64,000 nt of DNA from Heterodera schachtii (taxonomy: Eukaryota > Nematoda > Chromadorea > Rhabditida > Heteroderidae): assembly GCA_023374025.1 (NCBI GenBank), contig SIJG01000066.1:1-64000 (forward strand), given 5' to 3'. Of this stretch, positions 1 to 13,233 are shown one piece after another. Numbering within the stretch: the first letter of the stretch is position 1; each line of letters opens with the position of its first letter. The notes below the pieces were generated by a model, which worked only from the letters and a program-made list of their open reading frames with translations, was not told where the DNA came from and did not search any database. The position numbers were made by a program, and so were the translations under genes.

Positions 1-1290
1 TGAAGTTTTATAAGTCAAATCCCAGTTTCGGATTTTAATGAGTAAATCAGGAACCAAAAATGACATTCCACTGCTTCTCTTGTTGGATAGACGGGAAGAA
101 AACAATAGTTAGTCTTTTCTTGATTTTTTTTTGATATTTTATAAGTCAAATCCCAGTTTCGGATTTTAATGAGTAAATCAGGAACCAAAAATGACATTCC
201 ACTGCTTCTCTTGTTGGATAGACGGGAAGAAAACAATAGTTAGTCTGTTTCTTGATTTTTTTTTGATATTTTATAAGTCAAATCCCAGTTTCGGATTTTA
301 ATGAGTAAATCAGGAACCAAAATGACATTCCACTGCTTCTCTTGTTGGATAGACGGGAAGAAAACAATAGTTAGTCTGTTTCTTGATTTTTTTTTGATAT
401 TTTATAAGTCAAATCCCAGTTTCGGATTTTAATGAGTAAATCAGGAACCAAAATGACATTCCACTGCTTCTCTTGTTGGATAGACGGGAAGAAAACAATA
501 GTTAGTCTATTTCTTGATTTTTTTTTGATATTTTATAAGTCAAATCCCAGTTTCGGATTTTAATGAGTAAATCAGGAACCAAAAATGACATTCCACTGCT
601 TCTCTTGTTGGATAGACGGGAAGAAAACAATAGTTAGTCCTTTTCTTGATTTTTTTTTGAAATTTTATAAGTCAAATCCCAGTTTCGGATTTTAATGAGT
701 AAATCAGGAACCAAAAATGACATTCCTCTGCTTCTCTTGTTGGATAGACGGGAAGAAAACAATAGTTAGTCCTTTTCTTGATTTTTTTTTTGATATTTTA
801 TGAGTCAAATCCCAGTTTCGGATTTTAATGAGTAAATCAGGAACCAAAAATGACATTCCACTGCTTCTCTTGTTGGATAGACGGGAAGAAAACAATAGTT
901 AGTCTGTTTCTTGATTTTTTTTTGATATTTTATAAGTCAAATCCCAGTTTCGGATTTTAATGAGTAAATCAGGAACCAAAAATGACATTCCTCTGCTTCT
1001 CTTGTTGGATAGACGGGAAGAAAAAATAGTTAGTCCTTTTCTTGATTTTTTTTGTAATTTTATTGGTCAAATCCGTTTTTGGAATTTTTATGAGTAAATC
1101 AGGAACCAAAAATGACATTCCTCTGCTTCTCTTGTTGGATAGACGGGAAGAAAAAATAGTTAGTCCTTTTCTTGATTTTTTTTTTGAAATTTTATAAGTC
1201 AAATCCCAGTTTCGGATTTTAATGAGTAAATCAGGAACCAAAAATGACATTCCACTGCTTCTCTTGTTGGATAGACGGGAAGAAAAAATA
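1..1290. repeat. Satellite-like tandem array, unit about 131-132 bp
   Basis: Nearly ten direct copies of one unit are present. The landmark 'ataagtcaaatcccagtttc' or a close variant recurs at 10, 141, 273, 404, 535, 667, 800, 932, 1062 and 1194, giving spacings of 130-133 bp. Each unit also carries a poly-T run and the segment 'gttggatagacgggaagaaa'. Copies differ by a few substitutions and by one-base changes in homopolymers. The 1062 copy is the most diverged. The array already starts inside a unit at base 1, so it continues to the left of the window. It ends in the last copy near 1290, where AT-rich spacer begins. Open frames on the minus strand in this region repeat the same peptide and are a by-product of the array. 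Confidence 0.97.
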
Positions 1291-4200
1291 GTTATTTTTT
1301 ATCCAGAACTTTTTCAAAACTCAAAGAAATTTTTTAAAATTTTAAAGATAAATAGATTAAATAGAACTTGAAAAAATTTATCTTATTGCTTCTGAAAAAA
1401 AGTTATGAAGCATTGAACAGGCAAAGCATTGAACAGGTTTAAAGAAGAAAAAAGGGCAGGCACAGTTTAAATCTTTTTTATTTTTGTAATTCAAAATAAA
1501 AATTTACGGATTAACCTTTACTAGCAATAAGTAGAAATATTATTATTTTATTTTCATTAAAATTAATAGATATTAATATAAAAATTATATTTCAATTATT
1601 ATAATTACGAAATGGGCATTATTTTCTAAATTAATCAATCCGGCATGAAAACTTTCCTAATGATGTAATCATTTTTGAGAAAAATTTTAGCCATTTGTTC
1701 TAATAAATAAATCGGCAAAATTTAAAAAAATATGTACCCATAAAAGTAAAAAATCTTTTTAAGCATAAAAATTTAAGAGATCAAATGTTAAGCAGAAATC
1801 TTAAATAAAAATTTTAGGATTTTCAATAAATATAGAAAAAGAAATAAAAATAATATTATTTTTCATTAACCGAAATAACCGATAAACCAAAACCGAGGGT
1901 AATTTGTTTTTCCTGTTGATAATAAATTGTCCCGAAATTTAGATATACAACTATAATTAATAAAATGCATTAAAAATTTAAATTAAAATAAATAATAATA
2001 TAATATTTTATTAATTATTATCTAAGGATTAAATGAAAGATTAATCAAAAAAATAATAATAATGATAATCAAAGAAAAATAAAATAAAAATAAGAAATAT
2101 AACTCATTAACGAAATAAATAAACACATTATAAATATGAAATTAAAGGTTCGTGATTTACAGGAATACTGGACAAAGTAAAATTATTGTTATAAATGCAA
2201 TAATAAAAATTATTCTGCATAGAATTTGAATTTTTTTCTTTTTCTTCATAAAAACTGAATTAAATTTTAATACAAATTCATGCGGTTACATTCAAAACTT
2301 ATTAATAATTATTGTTTTTCTTATTTAAATTTAACATTAAATTCAAATAAATGTACCCTTTAAAAAACCATTCACTAATTTTTAAATTTATTATTTTTAA
2401 AACGGATATATCTAAAAGCACTACAAATTTTGAAAAATCATTTCACTCGACACAAAATCAATTAAAATTAAATAATAAATTATAAATTAAATAAAAGATT
2501 GAAAATATAAGTTAATAGTTTGATAATAAAATAACAATCTTTTATGAGATTAAAACCTAAACACATAATTTATTGTAAATCAATAATTATTTAAATAAAA
2601 TTTAAAAAATGAAAACCTTTTTAAAATAACGCAGTTATTTAATGTAAATAAATCTTATCCAAAAATACTAGATATTTTTCTTTTTTTTTAATATACAATA
2701 TACAAAGCGTCACAAAAATTAACCATCTAAAAATAAATGGCTAAATTAGTGAACAGAAAAATAATTTCATTTATTTTTTAATATTGTCTTCAAAATAAAT
2801 TTCTAATAAAATTGGAAAAAAATAAAGATTCAACTTAAAAAATTTTGAAAAAAAATTTAAACTCAGAAAAAAGTTATTTAATAAATTTAAAAGAAAAAGT
2901 AAATTTAAAGATGTTTGATACAAATATGAATATTTTTTTTTATTATTTTAAAAATTAAATGTTTTAACAGTTTAAATTGGTGACCTGATTAATATTGCAT
3001 TTCGTAATTAAAAATCCGTTAAAAGATCATCAAACTGATTGAAGTTAATTCAACGTTTTAAAAAATTAATTGATTGTTTAATAATAATTTTTCTTTAATC
3101 ACCTTTAATTACTTAATTCTTTATTTTTTTATATTCTTGTTAGAAAAAAGAAATTGACAATTTATTTTTATATGAATTAATTTAATGCACCATAATTAAT
3201 ATTATTTTAGATTTAGAAAATACATTCAACTTTTTCAAATGACCTTAATCTTATTATATTGCAATACATATTGACCTAAAATGAGATTAAAACAAATAAA
3301 AAATAAAACATTTTAATTTAGTAAAATTCACTGAAATATAATCATTTATTAAAAACAATACTATTTTTGAATTTATTTTAAATATAAAAAAGCTTTATTT
3401 ATTTAATTAAAAAATTTTTTTTTCAATTTTATCTCAAAAAATCACAATATGCCAATAATGCCATTTTTACTAAAATAATCTTCAGCAAATTAAATCTTAA
3501 AACAGATGGTTAATAAAAATGACAAAAAATTATTTTTAAAAAATTCAAATAAGTGAAATAAACACCAATATATAATATTTTTGAAAGTAAAACAAAAAAA
3601 ATTGTTAATTGTCAATGTAATAAAAAAAATATCGACCTTATCTAATACATTTCGAATCAAAAAAATTTTATGATGGAACAATTTTTAGTATTAAAAAGTC
3701 TAAAATTTTATTTTATATATAAATGTTTTTACAACACAAATTTTCTATGCTTGTATCGAAAAAATGATAAATTTAATTACAGGCAGTCAATTAAAATATG
3801 TTGATTTACTTTGTAAAAGATGTAAAAAATATAAAATATATGGTTATTTTTAATTTGTTTAAATATTTAACATTTAAACTTTCATTAGGAAAATAATGTT
3901 TTTTTTAATCTTTAATGCCGATTTATTTAAATGAATAATCATGGCTAAAATTCTTCTGAAATAAGGTTTTATCTTTACGAAAATTATTTTTCTCGATTGG
4001 TTCATTTAAAAATATTATTTGGCAATCTTTATGATTTAAATAGAATTTTGAATAGTCAAATAAATATGATTAAAGTTTCCTCACAATTTAAGAATACATT
4101 TTTTATTAAATTAATGTTGTTGCAGACAAACTGTCGGGACACCACAGTCGGGCTGTTCTTTTAAATTTTCTTCGTGTTTTGTTAAATTTAGAATTATATT

Positions 4201-6090
4201 AAATTAAAATTTCATATGTTTATCATATTTACATAATATTTTACTATTTTCCCATTTACTGATATTAATGACTCATTAACTTTTATAAAATATTTAAATG
4301 CAAAATATTTATTATTAAGGATTTAATTATTATTTTTATATTCTGATTGTGAGATGTTTCTCATCGGCCTCAAAGTTTTAAGAATTTATTAACAATCACA
4401 GTTGAAAAGGAAGAAATGAAAATTTATAATTTTGTTATTTTTATTTAATTTTGTTATTTTTCACAAGTTTGAACAAAGTTTAATAATAAAATAAATAAAA
4501 ATATATAAATGTTAAATAATTTATGAAAAAATAAAATATATTTAAAACAATTAAATAATATAATAGACTAATAATTTAAGCAAAACAAAAAACGCACTAA
4601 AATTAATTAAAAAACATATCTTTATAATCTTTAAAATTCAGAAAATTAATTAAATTGAAAAATGAATAAATCAATTGCAATTATTAAAAAAAGAAATATA
4701 AAAAATGAACCCTTCAAAATCGACTTTGACAGGTTTTACAACATGAGAGTAAAAAGTAAAAAGGAATAATTGCTGATTCTAAGCTAAAAAAAAATTAAAC
4801 CATATATAATAATATATAAATTTATTTTGCATTATTAAGAAATACAATAAAAACTTGATAAGATTAAATATTCTCAAGTCTATTTATTTTATCTAAAAAT
4901 GTATTCGATAGATTATAATTTCACAAGAAAATCAAATTCATTTATTTATTTAGTTTATGTATTATAAACTTTTAAATGAAAAAATATTATCGTAATAAGC
5001 TAAAAAGAAAATAATTAAAAATTTAATCTTAGCTCAAATTGTGGCATTATGCCTCTAAAATAATTTTGGCTTTTGTTGATTTTTTTAAAATTCTGACTTG
5101 TAGTCCCATAACAAGAAAGTACCCAATTCGAGAATGGGAAAATATTATTACAAAAAATTCATATAGATACATTTGTTTTTACATAAAAGATATGTTTTAA
5201 AAATTTGTTGAAAATTTAATTTTAATTAAACATACAAAAATAATGAAAATAATAAATAAAATAGTCAAAAATATAAATTTACTTTATTTAATCATTTAAC
5301 GGAATAAATGTTCAATTATTATAAAACCATTTAAAAACACAAATTATTTTATGAAAAAACGTTAAATTTCCAACAATTCATTAATAAAGATAGTAATTCA
5401 CAGTTCCAAATATAAAAAAGCCAACAAATAAATATTGGAACATTATTATTTCCAAATATTTATTGCTTCAATTAACAGTGCCACCGTTAATATTCTTCCA
5501 ATCTGATCACAGGATCGGGTCATTCAAAATATTAATTTTATTAATTTAAAAAATTAAAAGAAATAAGCCTTTTTAGTACTGTATGAATTAATGGAAAAAT
5601 AATAATACAAAATACAATATACAAATACTTTTTCGTTAATTCAACTAGTTTAATATCATGCATAATAATAAATACAAAGAAGAAGAGCAAAATTTCGGTT
5701 GCTAATGAAAAGCCACAAATAAATAAGAAATCACAAAAAAAATTTATACAAAGGAGGCAAATTAAAATTTTATAGGCAAATATAGAGATTTAATAATCGT
5801 GCAAATAAAATGTAAAGAAAAAATATTTACCGTTTAAAAGACCATTATCGAAAAAATTATATTTATTAATAGTGGCACGTGGATGTGGACAAATTAATAA
5901 GTTTCTAAAATAATTAAAAATAACATAGCTTATAAATAATAAAATATTCAATAAAGAACCAAAAATAAATTAATAAATTGATGAAGTTAGTACTTTGACG
6001 AAAGATTATTTAATATTTTCAAATACTACACCCAAAATGTATAAATTCCAAAAGTTTATTGGAATTATAAATTTTTTTTTAATTTATAAT
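1291..6090. other. A-rich non-coding spacer
   Basis: The plus strand is strongly A-rich, with many AAAATAAA runs and no credible coding frame. Two small GC-richer patches stand out: 4131-4157, with two GTCGGG words, and 5480-5525, which contains GATCACAGGATCGGGTCA. Neither matches a family I recognise. Confidence 0.6.
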
Positions 6091-7824
6091 ATATTCACGA
6101 GAAAATTTTTAAAATAAATTTATTTTTAATGTTATTTTCTTTTTGTTTTAATTACTAATATTTATTAGGTTTTATTCTTTTAGTTCTATTTTGTTTTAAT
6201 AAATTATAATTCCACAAATTTATTTTTTACATTTTAGCGATTTTTTAATTAAATTTATTTAATTTTACTCATATTACTAGGGTAAAAATACAACATTAAG
6301 AATCGACGGTAAAATTTTTAAAAATATACTCGAAAGAAATGAAAATTTTGCTTGCTTTTTGGATAAAATTTTATGATTTTATACCCCTAAAATTGAAAGG
6401 TTTGGCCTTTTTTCCTAATTTTTATTTATTAAAAAAATATATTGGAAAACAAAAACAATAAATCAACAAACACATCTGTGTATCACCTAATAATTAAATG
6501 TTAAATTATAATTTTATTTATTTATTCCATACCTAAATTTTAATAAATAATTTGAAACAATAATACTAAAAAAAGTTAAAAAAAAATTTACCATTAGGGC
6601 AAATGAAGCTGTTGGATGCAAAAGAAGCAAGAAACACCTTATTCGCCATGAAAAATTTTATTCGTGGTACTTTTCATACTTTCCAAAAAATGTTGAAGTT
6701 AGGTGTTCAAAATTTCAAAAATTATGCTTTTCTGTTTTTTGTAATTTTACGAAATTTATCCTTAAAATAATTTTTTGAATAAGTAAATTTTATTAAAAAT
6801 CATAAAATAAAACGATGCGCGGAATTGAAGATATCAATTAGAATAAACTATAGGATTAATAATTGAATGTCTTGGATTGATACACGAAAAATAAAAATAA
6901 ATACAGAGCTAAATTTTAAAAATAGGATATTGAATAAATTGACTAAAGAAGCAAAGAATAAATAAATAATATGGAAAATGTGGAATTAAATAAATTAATA
7001 AAAGCATAAATAAAACTTTTTTAATACATAAAAATAAATTTAAATAAATTTTTTAATTACTATTTCAGGCTATATCTGTTTTATTGGACTTTTCCATTCA
7101 CTGTCACATGAATTGTTAAAATTTATGAGCATGTTTTAAATTAATTATGTAATTTTTTATTTGTTTTAAGACAATTAAATCCATGTTTTTATGTTTTATC
7201 TTTTTATCTTTTACCAAACTTTTTATTTAAATAATTGTAATTTTTTGATATTTAAAACTTTTCTTAAACATTATTCATTTTTCTTTTTATTATTTGAATT
7301 AATTAATTGATTGGCATTATTTGTTTTCTTTTCAACTATAAATTGATCAAATACACAGTTAAATAAATAAGCTTGAGAATTACGTTTATTATTTTATATA
7401 TATATATGTTATATAGGTAAGGGGTTTCGTTGCTAAAACCAATTTCTCGGGATCGGGAATAGTTAGAGGGCAGAATATATTTAACATTTAAATTTTAAAG
7501 TGTAACAATAATATTCTATTTTAAATAAATCTGACAATGAAAAAAAATAGTCGTAGTTAGAATCTTCTAAACACAATTTTCTTTATTTTTATTTGAAAAT
7601 TTATTTTTTATTTTTGAATTGCTCATATTATTTTAAGTTTATTTAATTTGTTTAAAGAGAATAAAGAATGTTTTGTTTTAATTTATTATTTTTATTTCTT
7701 TTCTTAATTTCTGTTTTGTTGCATTGATTGATGAGAATTGGAATCCATTGCATCTTATTATCATTGATATATTATGTTCCACAGTATTTATTTATAATTT
7801 TAAATATTATTTTCTAATTGCCAA
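6091..7824. other. T-rich non-coding spacer
   Basis: Composition on the plus strand changes from A-rich to T-rich near 6,060-6,120. A short GC-richer patch at 7418-7470 (GGTAAGGGGTTTCGTTGC, then CTCGGGATCGGG) may be a transposon scrap. No gene is seen. Confidence 0.5.
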
Positions 7825-8129
7825 TTTAATGTTTTCCTGACTATTTAATGATGCTAAATTTATGATTTAATTGTCCTATTTGAATGTTATAATTGCATAA
7901 TTTATTTGATATTAACTCGTTCTCTATAAGTGATTTAAAGATAATAAATATTTATATAAAAATGCATTTATGCTTCTTTATTTAATGTTTTTCTGACTAT
8001 TTAGTGATGCTAAATTTATGATTTAATTGTCCTATTTGAATATTATTTAATTGCATTATTTATTTAATATTAACTCGTTCTCTATAAAGATTAAAAGATA
8101 ATATATATTTATATAAAATGCATCTATGA
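7825..8129. repeat. Two-copy tandem duplication, period about 156 bp
   Basis: Copy one (7825 to about 7975) and copy two (7981 to about 8129) share long blocks such as 'gatgctaaatttatgattta' and 'atattaactcgttctctata' in the same order. A few substitutions and small indels separate them. This is a local duplication in spacer DNA with no coding content. Confidence 0.92.
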
Positions 8130-8271
8130 TTTTTTTTTCTTTATTTATCAAGCTTTATCACAAAATATTTCTATTATTTATTTCAAATTATTTGGTAGAA
8201 ATTTAAATATCTTTTATTTATTAAAATAATTTACTTTTAATGTTTTGTAATAAAAAATTATTTAAAATTTC

Positions 8272-8298
8272 TTAATTAATTAATTAATTAATTAATTT
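8272..8298. repeat. TTAA microsatellite
   Basis: An uninterrupted run of TTAA units, about 27 bp long. It is a simple repeat in AT-rich spacer. Confidence 0.9.
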
Positions 8299-11200
8299 AA
8301 ACGCCTATTGTAATAAGACCCGAAATTGTTTATTTTGTATTTTTATTTTAGGACATTAGTTATTTAATTGATTTTTTTTTAAAACACAAATTTTTTTTTT
8401 ATTTTTTTGTAATTTTAGGTAATTTTAAGATATAAACTGAATATTAATTTTGCATTTTATTAAAAAGTTTTTAATACCACAATTCATTTCCTTCGACTCA
8501 ATATTGTATCGGTTTAATGTATTTTTGACGAATACATTTAGTGTGGTAGGTAGCTAATTTTTATGTAATACTAATCTCGAAAAAATTCTTTAATTTAAAT
8601 AATTCATAATTTATATTTATCTTCAATGTCTTCTATTCAAATAATTTATATTGCATAACACAAGCTGATGTTAAGACATTAAATCAATGTGGATTTATGT
8701 AAATTTTCTTAGTTTAATAATTTTAAAAACAATTTTTTGTTTGAGCTTTATTAATATTATTTTTATAATTTTTTGTTTATATCTATGATCCATTAAATTA
8801 TAATTTACGTGAGAACTATAAAATTTTGTTGAGAGACGGTTTTACCGTTCACAGATTCGGTCGCGATAATCTACTGTGTTTTAACCTTTTGTATTATTTC
8901 TTCTTTTTATATAATTATTTTTAAATAAAAAACTTTGAGATTGCATTTTGATAATTGATTGACTAGAAAATTGTATCCCTATCCGGTTAAATCATTGTAT
9001 ATTACGATATTAAATTTTTTGTCCAAAATGCCCTTTATTATCACTCAGGATAAACTTTGTAAATTGCTATAATAAATCATTAGAACGAAAACAAGAAAAG
9101 TTCAAAATAAAACTGAAAAATTAAAGTATAGAAATCATAAGTTAAAAAGGAAAAATATTGTATGAATAAGCTTTGCAGTTGATATGGGAGCAAAATCTCC
9201 ACGGTGTTTAAGTTTTTTCCTAATACTTGGAAAAAGATTTTGAATTTTACTTTTATCCATTTCATATTTTTAAATATTTTTTAATATCTTTTCAACTTTT
9301 TGATCAATAACTTTTTTAATTATTAATTTATTTCCGCTAAAATAATAACATGTCTTCAATGTTTGGTTCTGTAATTTTGGAAATAAATTTTCGTCTACAC
9401 TTTCATTTTTGAGTTCTTCGTTCTAAGTGTTTTTTAGCTTAAATTTTATGATTAATTCAAGCAATTATAAAATAATATTTATTTATTTAACACTTTTTAA
9501 AAACCGAAGTAAAAGAAAATCTTTAATTTTGTTCAATCGTTCGGAAAATGCAATTGATGAAAATGGTGCTCTTAAGTCGATTTATTGCATATTTTTTTCT
9601 TATAGGAATTTAGTTTTTTTATCGGTTCTCCTCCAATGCTTTGGGTATGCTTCAATTTTTTATTGGTTCAAAAAATATAAACGAAATCTATTTATTTCCA
9701 TAATTTGTCTAAAAGAATATTTTAGTGTGTTTTCTTTAAATAAATTTATTTGAGAGTTTCATTAAAAATATTTAAAAATGAGATATTTTGATATCCTGTA
9801 TATTTTTAATAAAATTATTCAAAAACCAGCATTTTATCTAACCTTGGGCTAATAATTCCTTTTGTCCCATCAAAAGTCCATGCATCATTTGTACTTTTTT
9901 TTTAATTTTGTGATGTGTATACAAAACCGAAAAGTACCTAAAATTCTTTTGTCTAAAGTTTAAGTCAAATGATGAAAGAATGCTAAAAATATCATATTTT
10001 AATATTAAATAGGCTAAATATGTCATTAAAAAACAAACGATTTTTTATAATTTAATATTTTAATGAATGATAATAATAAAGAAAAATTTAGAAAAAAATT
10101 AAAGTTCAATTGGCTGATTTTATTAAATTGATCTAATTTATTGAAATAAAAAAAATATATTTGTTATTTAATTTAATATCGACTTTTTTCCAACTATAAA
10201 TTTTAAATTATAAATTTGTTTTTCTTTGAGTTTCTTTAAATCTTTTTTCATTAATTAATTATTAAATTATCATATTTAAATTTATTATGATTATTTTAAG
10301 ATATTTTCATTTATTTTTTGAACGAATTATTTTATATAGCATTAAAAATTTTATACAAGCATTAATCAATTTTTTAAAATTCAATAAAATACCTCGAATT
10401 TTTTTTTACTGGTTTCTATTTTAAACAAAAAAATTATAATTTAATTATTAATATACCTAATCAATAAAAATGATGAATCAACTAAAAATAAGAAATACAT
10501 AAGTTTAAAAAGAATCAATAATGAATGATTTTTAAAGTAATATTTTTTAATTTATCTTTTTCTATTTTTATTTATGTAATTATTATATTAATCCTCATAA
10601 TGATTTATGATGATGCTCTGTTTGAATTATATGTTAAATGGTACTTTATGAATCCAATTATTTTTTCGATTTCTTTTTGATTTCTTTAAAAATTATTTTA
10701 ATTTTATAAATATTTATAAGGGTTAAATTATTTCATTTTTTAATGATTTATTAAATACTTCTCATTTATGTCTATTTTGAAGGTTCATATTATGTTAAGA
10801 ACAGAATTTTATAATTTATACTTACTAATGATATTCAATTAGCGTGTTTTTCATTGGGCGGTTAATGACTTACGAGAAAAATTTAATTAATGTTTATAAA
10901 TTATTTTTGCAATATTACTATAAGATTAAGATTATAAAAAATCTAGGCACAAACAATTGTATTGATAAATCTATTTTTATTTATTTTTGTCGCAAATATT
11001 TTTCATTTGAAAATTTGAAAATATTTTTTAATCATAATTTTTTATTAACGTTTTGATCAAATTTATTGTGTTTTATTTTGTTATTTTCTAAAACTCTTGA
11101 AGAATGCACAGATTATTGTATACATCTGCGTCGTAGCTAAAATTCAGTTTCATTAAATTTTTCTGTATTATAATTGTAGTTATTTCAATTCTTAAAATTC

Positions 11201-13225
11201 GTATTTGATAGACGTATAGAAAGGTTTAATAATTCAAAAAGATGAGAATTAAATATTTCATTGAAGTCATAAATATATAATAAAAAGAAAGTTTGCAGTT
11301 TAATTTATATATTTTAGATTATATTAAGCCGTTTTATTGTGTTTAATTCCAATAAACCTTGATCAGAGAAAACAATACTTATCGAACAGAGTAGTTCAAT
11401 TTTATTAATATGATTAATATTTTGTTTTTCAGTGTTATTCAAAGGTTACTCACTCTACTTTAGGGAAAATACGAAAACCTCAAAGTTGTCTAAATTCTTT
11501 AAAAGTAATTAAATATTTATTTTGTTAATATAAAAGATTATTTAAAAGGTGATTAATTGATAACTAAATAAAGTCATTACTTTCAATAAATATTTTTAAT
11601 TATGTTTGAATTTAATATAAATCGTAATTTATTATTTAGTAAATAATCAATTTATATAAAATTCTTAAATCAAGCAAAAGGTAATTACAGTTAAAAATGA
11701 TTCCACTTGTGATTAATTTGATATTTGCAATTAACAATTAATATAAGCAATTTGTAATGATTATTTTTTAATATTTTATGAAAATTAAAATTTTAAAATT
11801 ATTATAATTATTCATAATCAAATGTTACAAATTTGATTAAATAATTAATAATATTTTTTCTTCTGGTTGATTTGGGCGACTTAAATGAATAATTACAGTT
11901 TTTGTTTTTAATTAATTTTTATTTTGTTATTTAACAGAACATATATAATATATCTTTGAATAAGAAAATAATTTCATAAACAATTAAATATATAATTTAA
12001 ATAATTATATTTATTACTGTGTTTTATAAAAATTTTTTTCACTTAAAATTTTGAATTTAATTTATTGGGATATAATTTATTAAGAATTTTAGAAATTCAG
12101 AAATTATTTCTTTCTTTCATGCTTTTTCCATAAAATTAATAAATTTTTGTATCACTTTATTTTTTGGTAATAGATTACATTAAGTTGCATTACGTCTACA
12201 AATTATCCAAAGCCTCATGCATCCGTACTTTTGGGCCGGTTAAAAATAAATTTATTTTTCTTTTTAATTCAATGCTTAACATTTTTTAAATTGTTTTTAT
12301 ATTTCAATATTTTCATTAAAAATTTGTAACAATTTATTTATTGAAAACTAAGTTACTTTATTTTATTTTTTCTTTATTTTCTCTTTGTAAATATTCATAT
12401 TATATAGTTTTATGCTCTGAGTTTTCTATGAACAAATTCATTGATGAAAAGCTATTAAAAATTTGATTTTTTCTAACAATTAAAAAATCTATTTTTAATC
12501 TTTTTATTGGTTATAATTTGTAAGATTTTTGTCACGATATTTCTTCTAATTAAGGTTTTGTATTAAATTTTTACGATATTTTTATTTATTTCTTATTGTA
12601 ATTTTAAAGAACAAAAAGAAAATTTGCCAAAATATCACCTTACTCAAATAATCAAAAAAAATTTATTCCTTCAATTTATGATTTAATTTAATATTTATTT
12701 ATAAGTGATATTGAATTAGTTAAAATTATAAAAGAAATGAGTTATTTTTTGAATGGACAATTATTAAAAATAGCTTTTTTTCAATATGACTTTTTTGAAA
12801 CAGGCATATAAATAAAAATTAATAATAGCAAAAAATGAAAAATATCGAACTAAACAAAATCAATTTTTAAATTTAAGAAATTATAAAATATAAGTCATGG
12901 ACATTAATATTTAATAATATATTTAAAAGTAGTATAAAAATATATTTTTTATTTCTGGCTAAAGAAAAAGTCATTTAACTTTGAACTAACAAATTTTAAT
13001 CTTAATCAATGATCTTGATTCAGAATTATTTAATTTTCAAATGATCAATTATTTGGTCAATAAATTTTTTACTATTTATTTCTTCGAATATTTTTTGCAC
13101 TTTCAATTTAATATAAAAATTTACTTTATTTAATGAATAATAATTCATTATTGAAGATAATTTTAGAAAAATATAAAGTAATTCAAATTTTAAAAAATTG
13201 CGATAAAAATATCAAATTCTATATC
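8299..13225. other. AT-rich non-coding spacer
   Basis: Mixed A-rich and T-rich DNA. The 108-codon plus-strand frame at 9427-9753 has no recognisable motif and low-complexity composition, so I do not call it a gene. A GC-richer patch at 8831-8876 contains a short inverted repeat (ACGG TTTT CCGT type), and another lies at 12213-12240. Confidence 0.5.
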
Positions 13226-13233
13226 ATAAATAG

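Noticed and set aside
15..1250. Minus-strand frames across the satellite
   Set aside because: They repeat one peptide because the DNA repeats. The unit length is not a multiple of three throughout, and the frames break at one-base indels.
9427..9753. 108-codon plus-strand frame
   Set aside because: Composition is low complexity, with no domain, no upstream or downstream exon and no usual start. A frame of this length is only mildly unusual in such AT-rich DNA.
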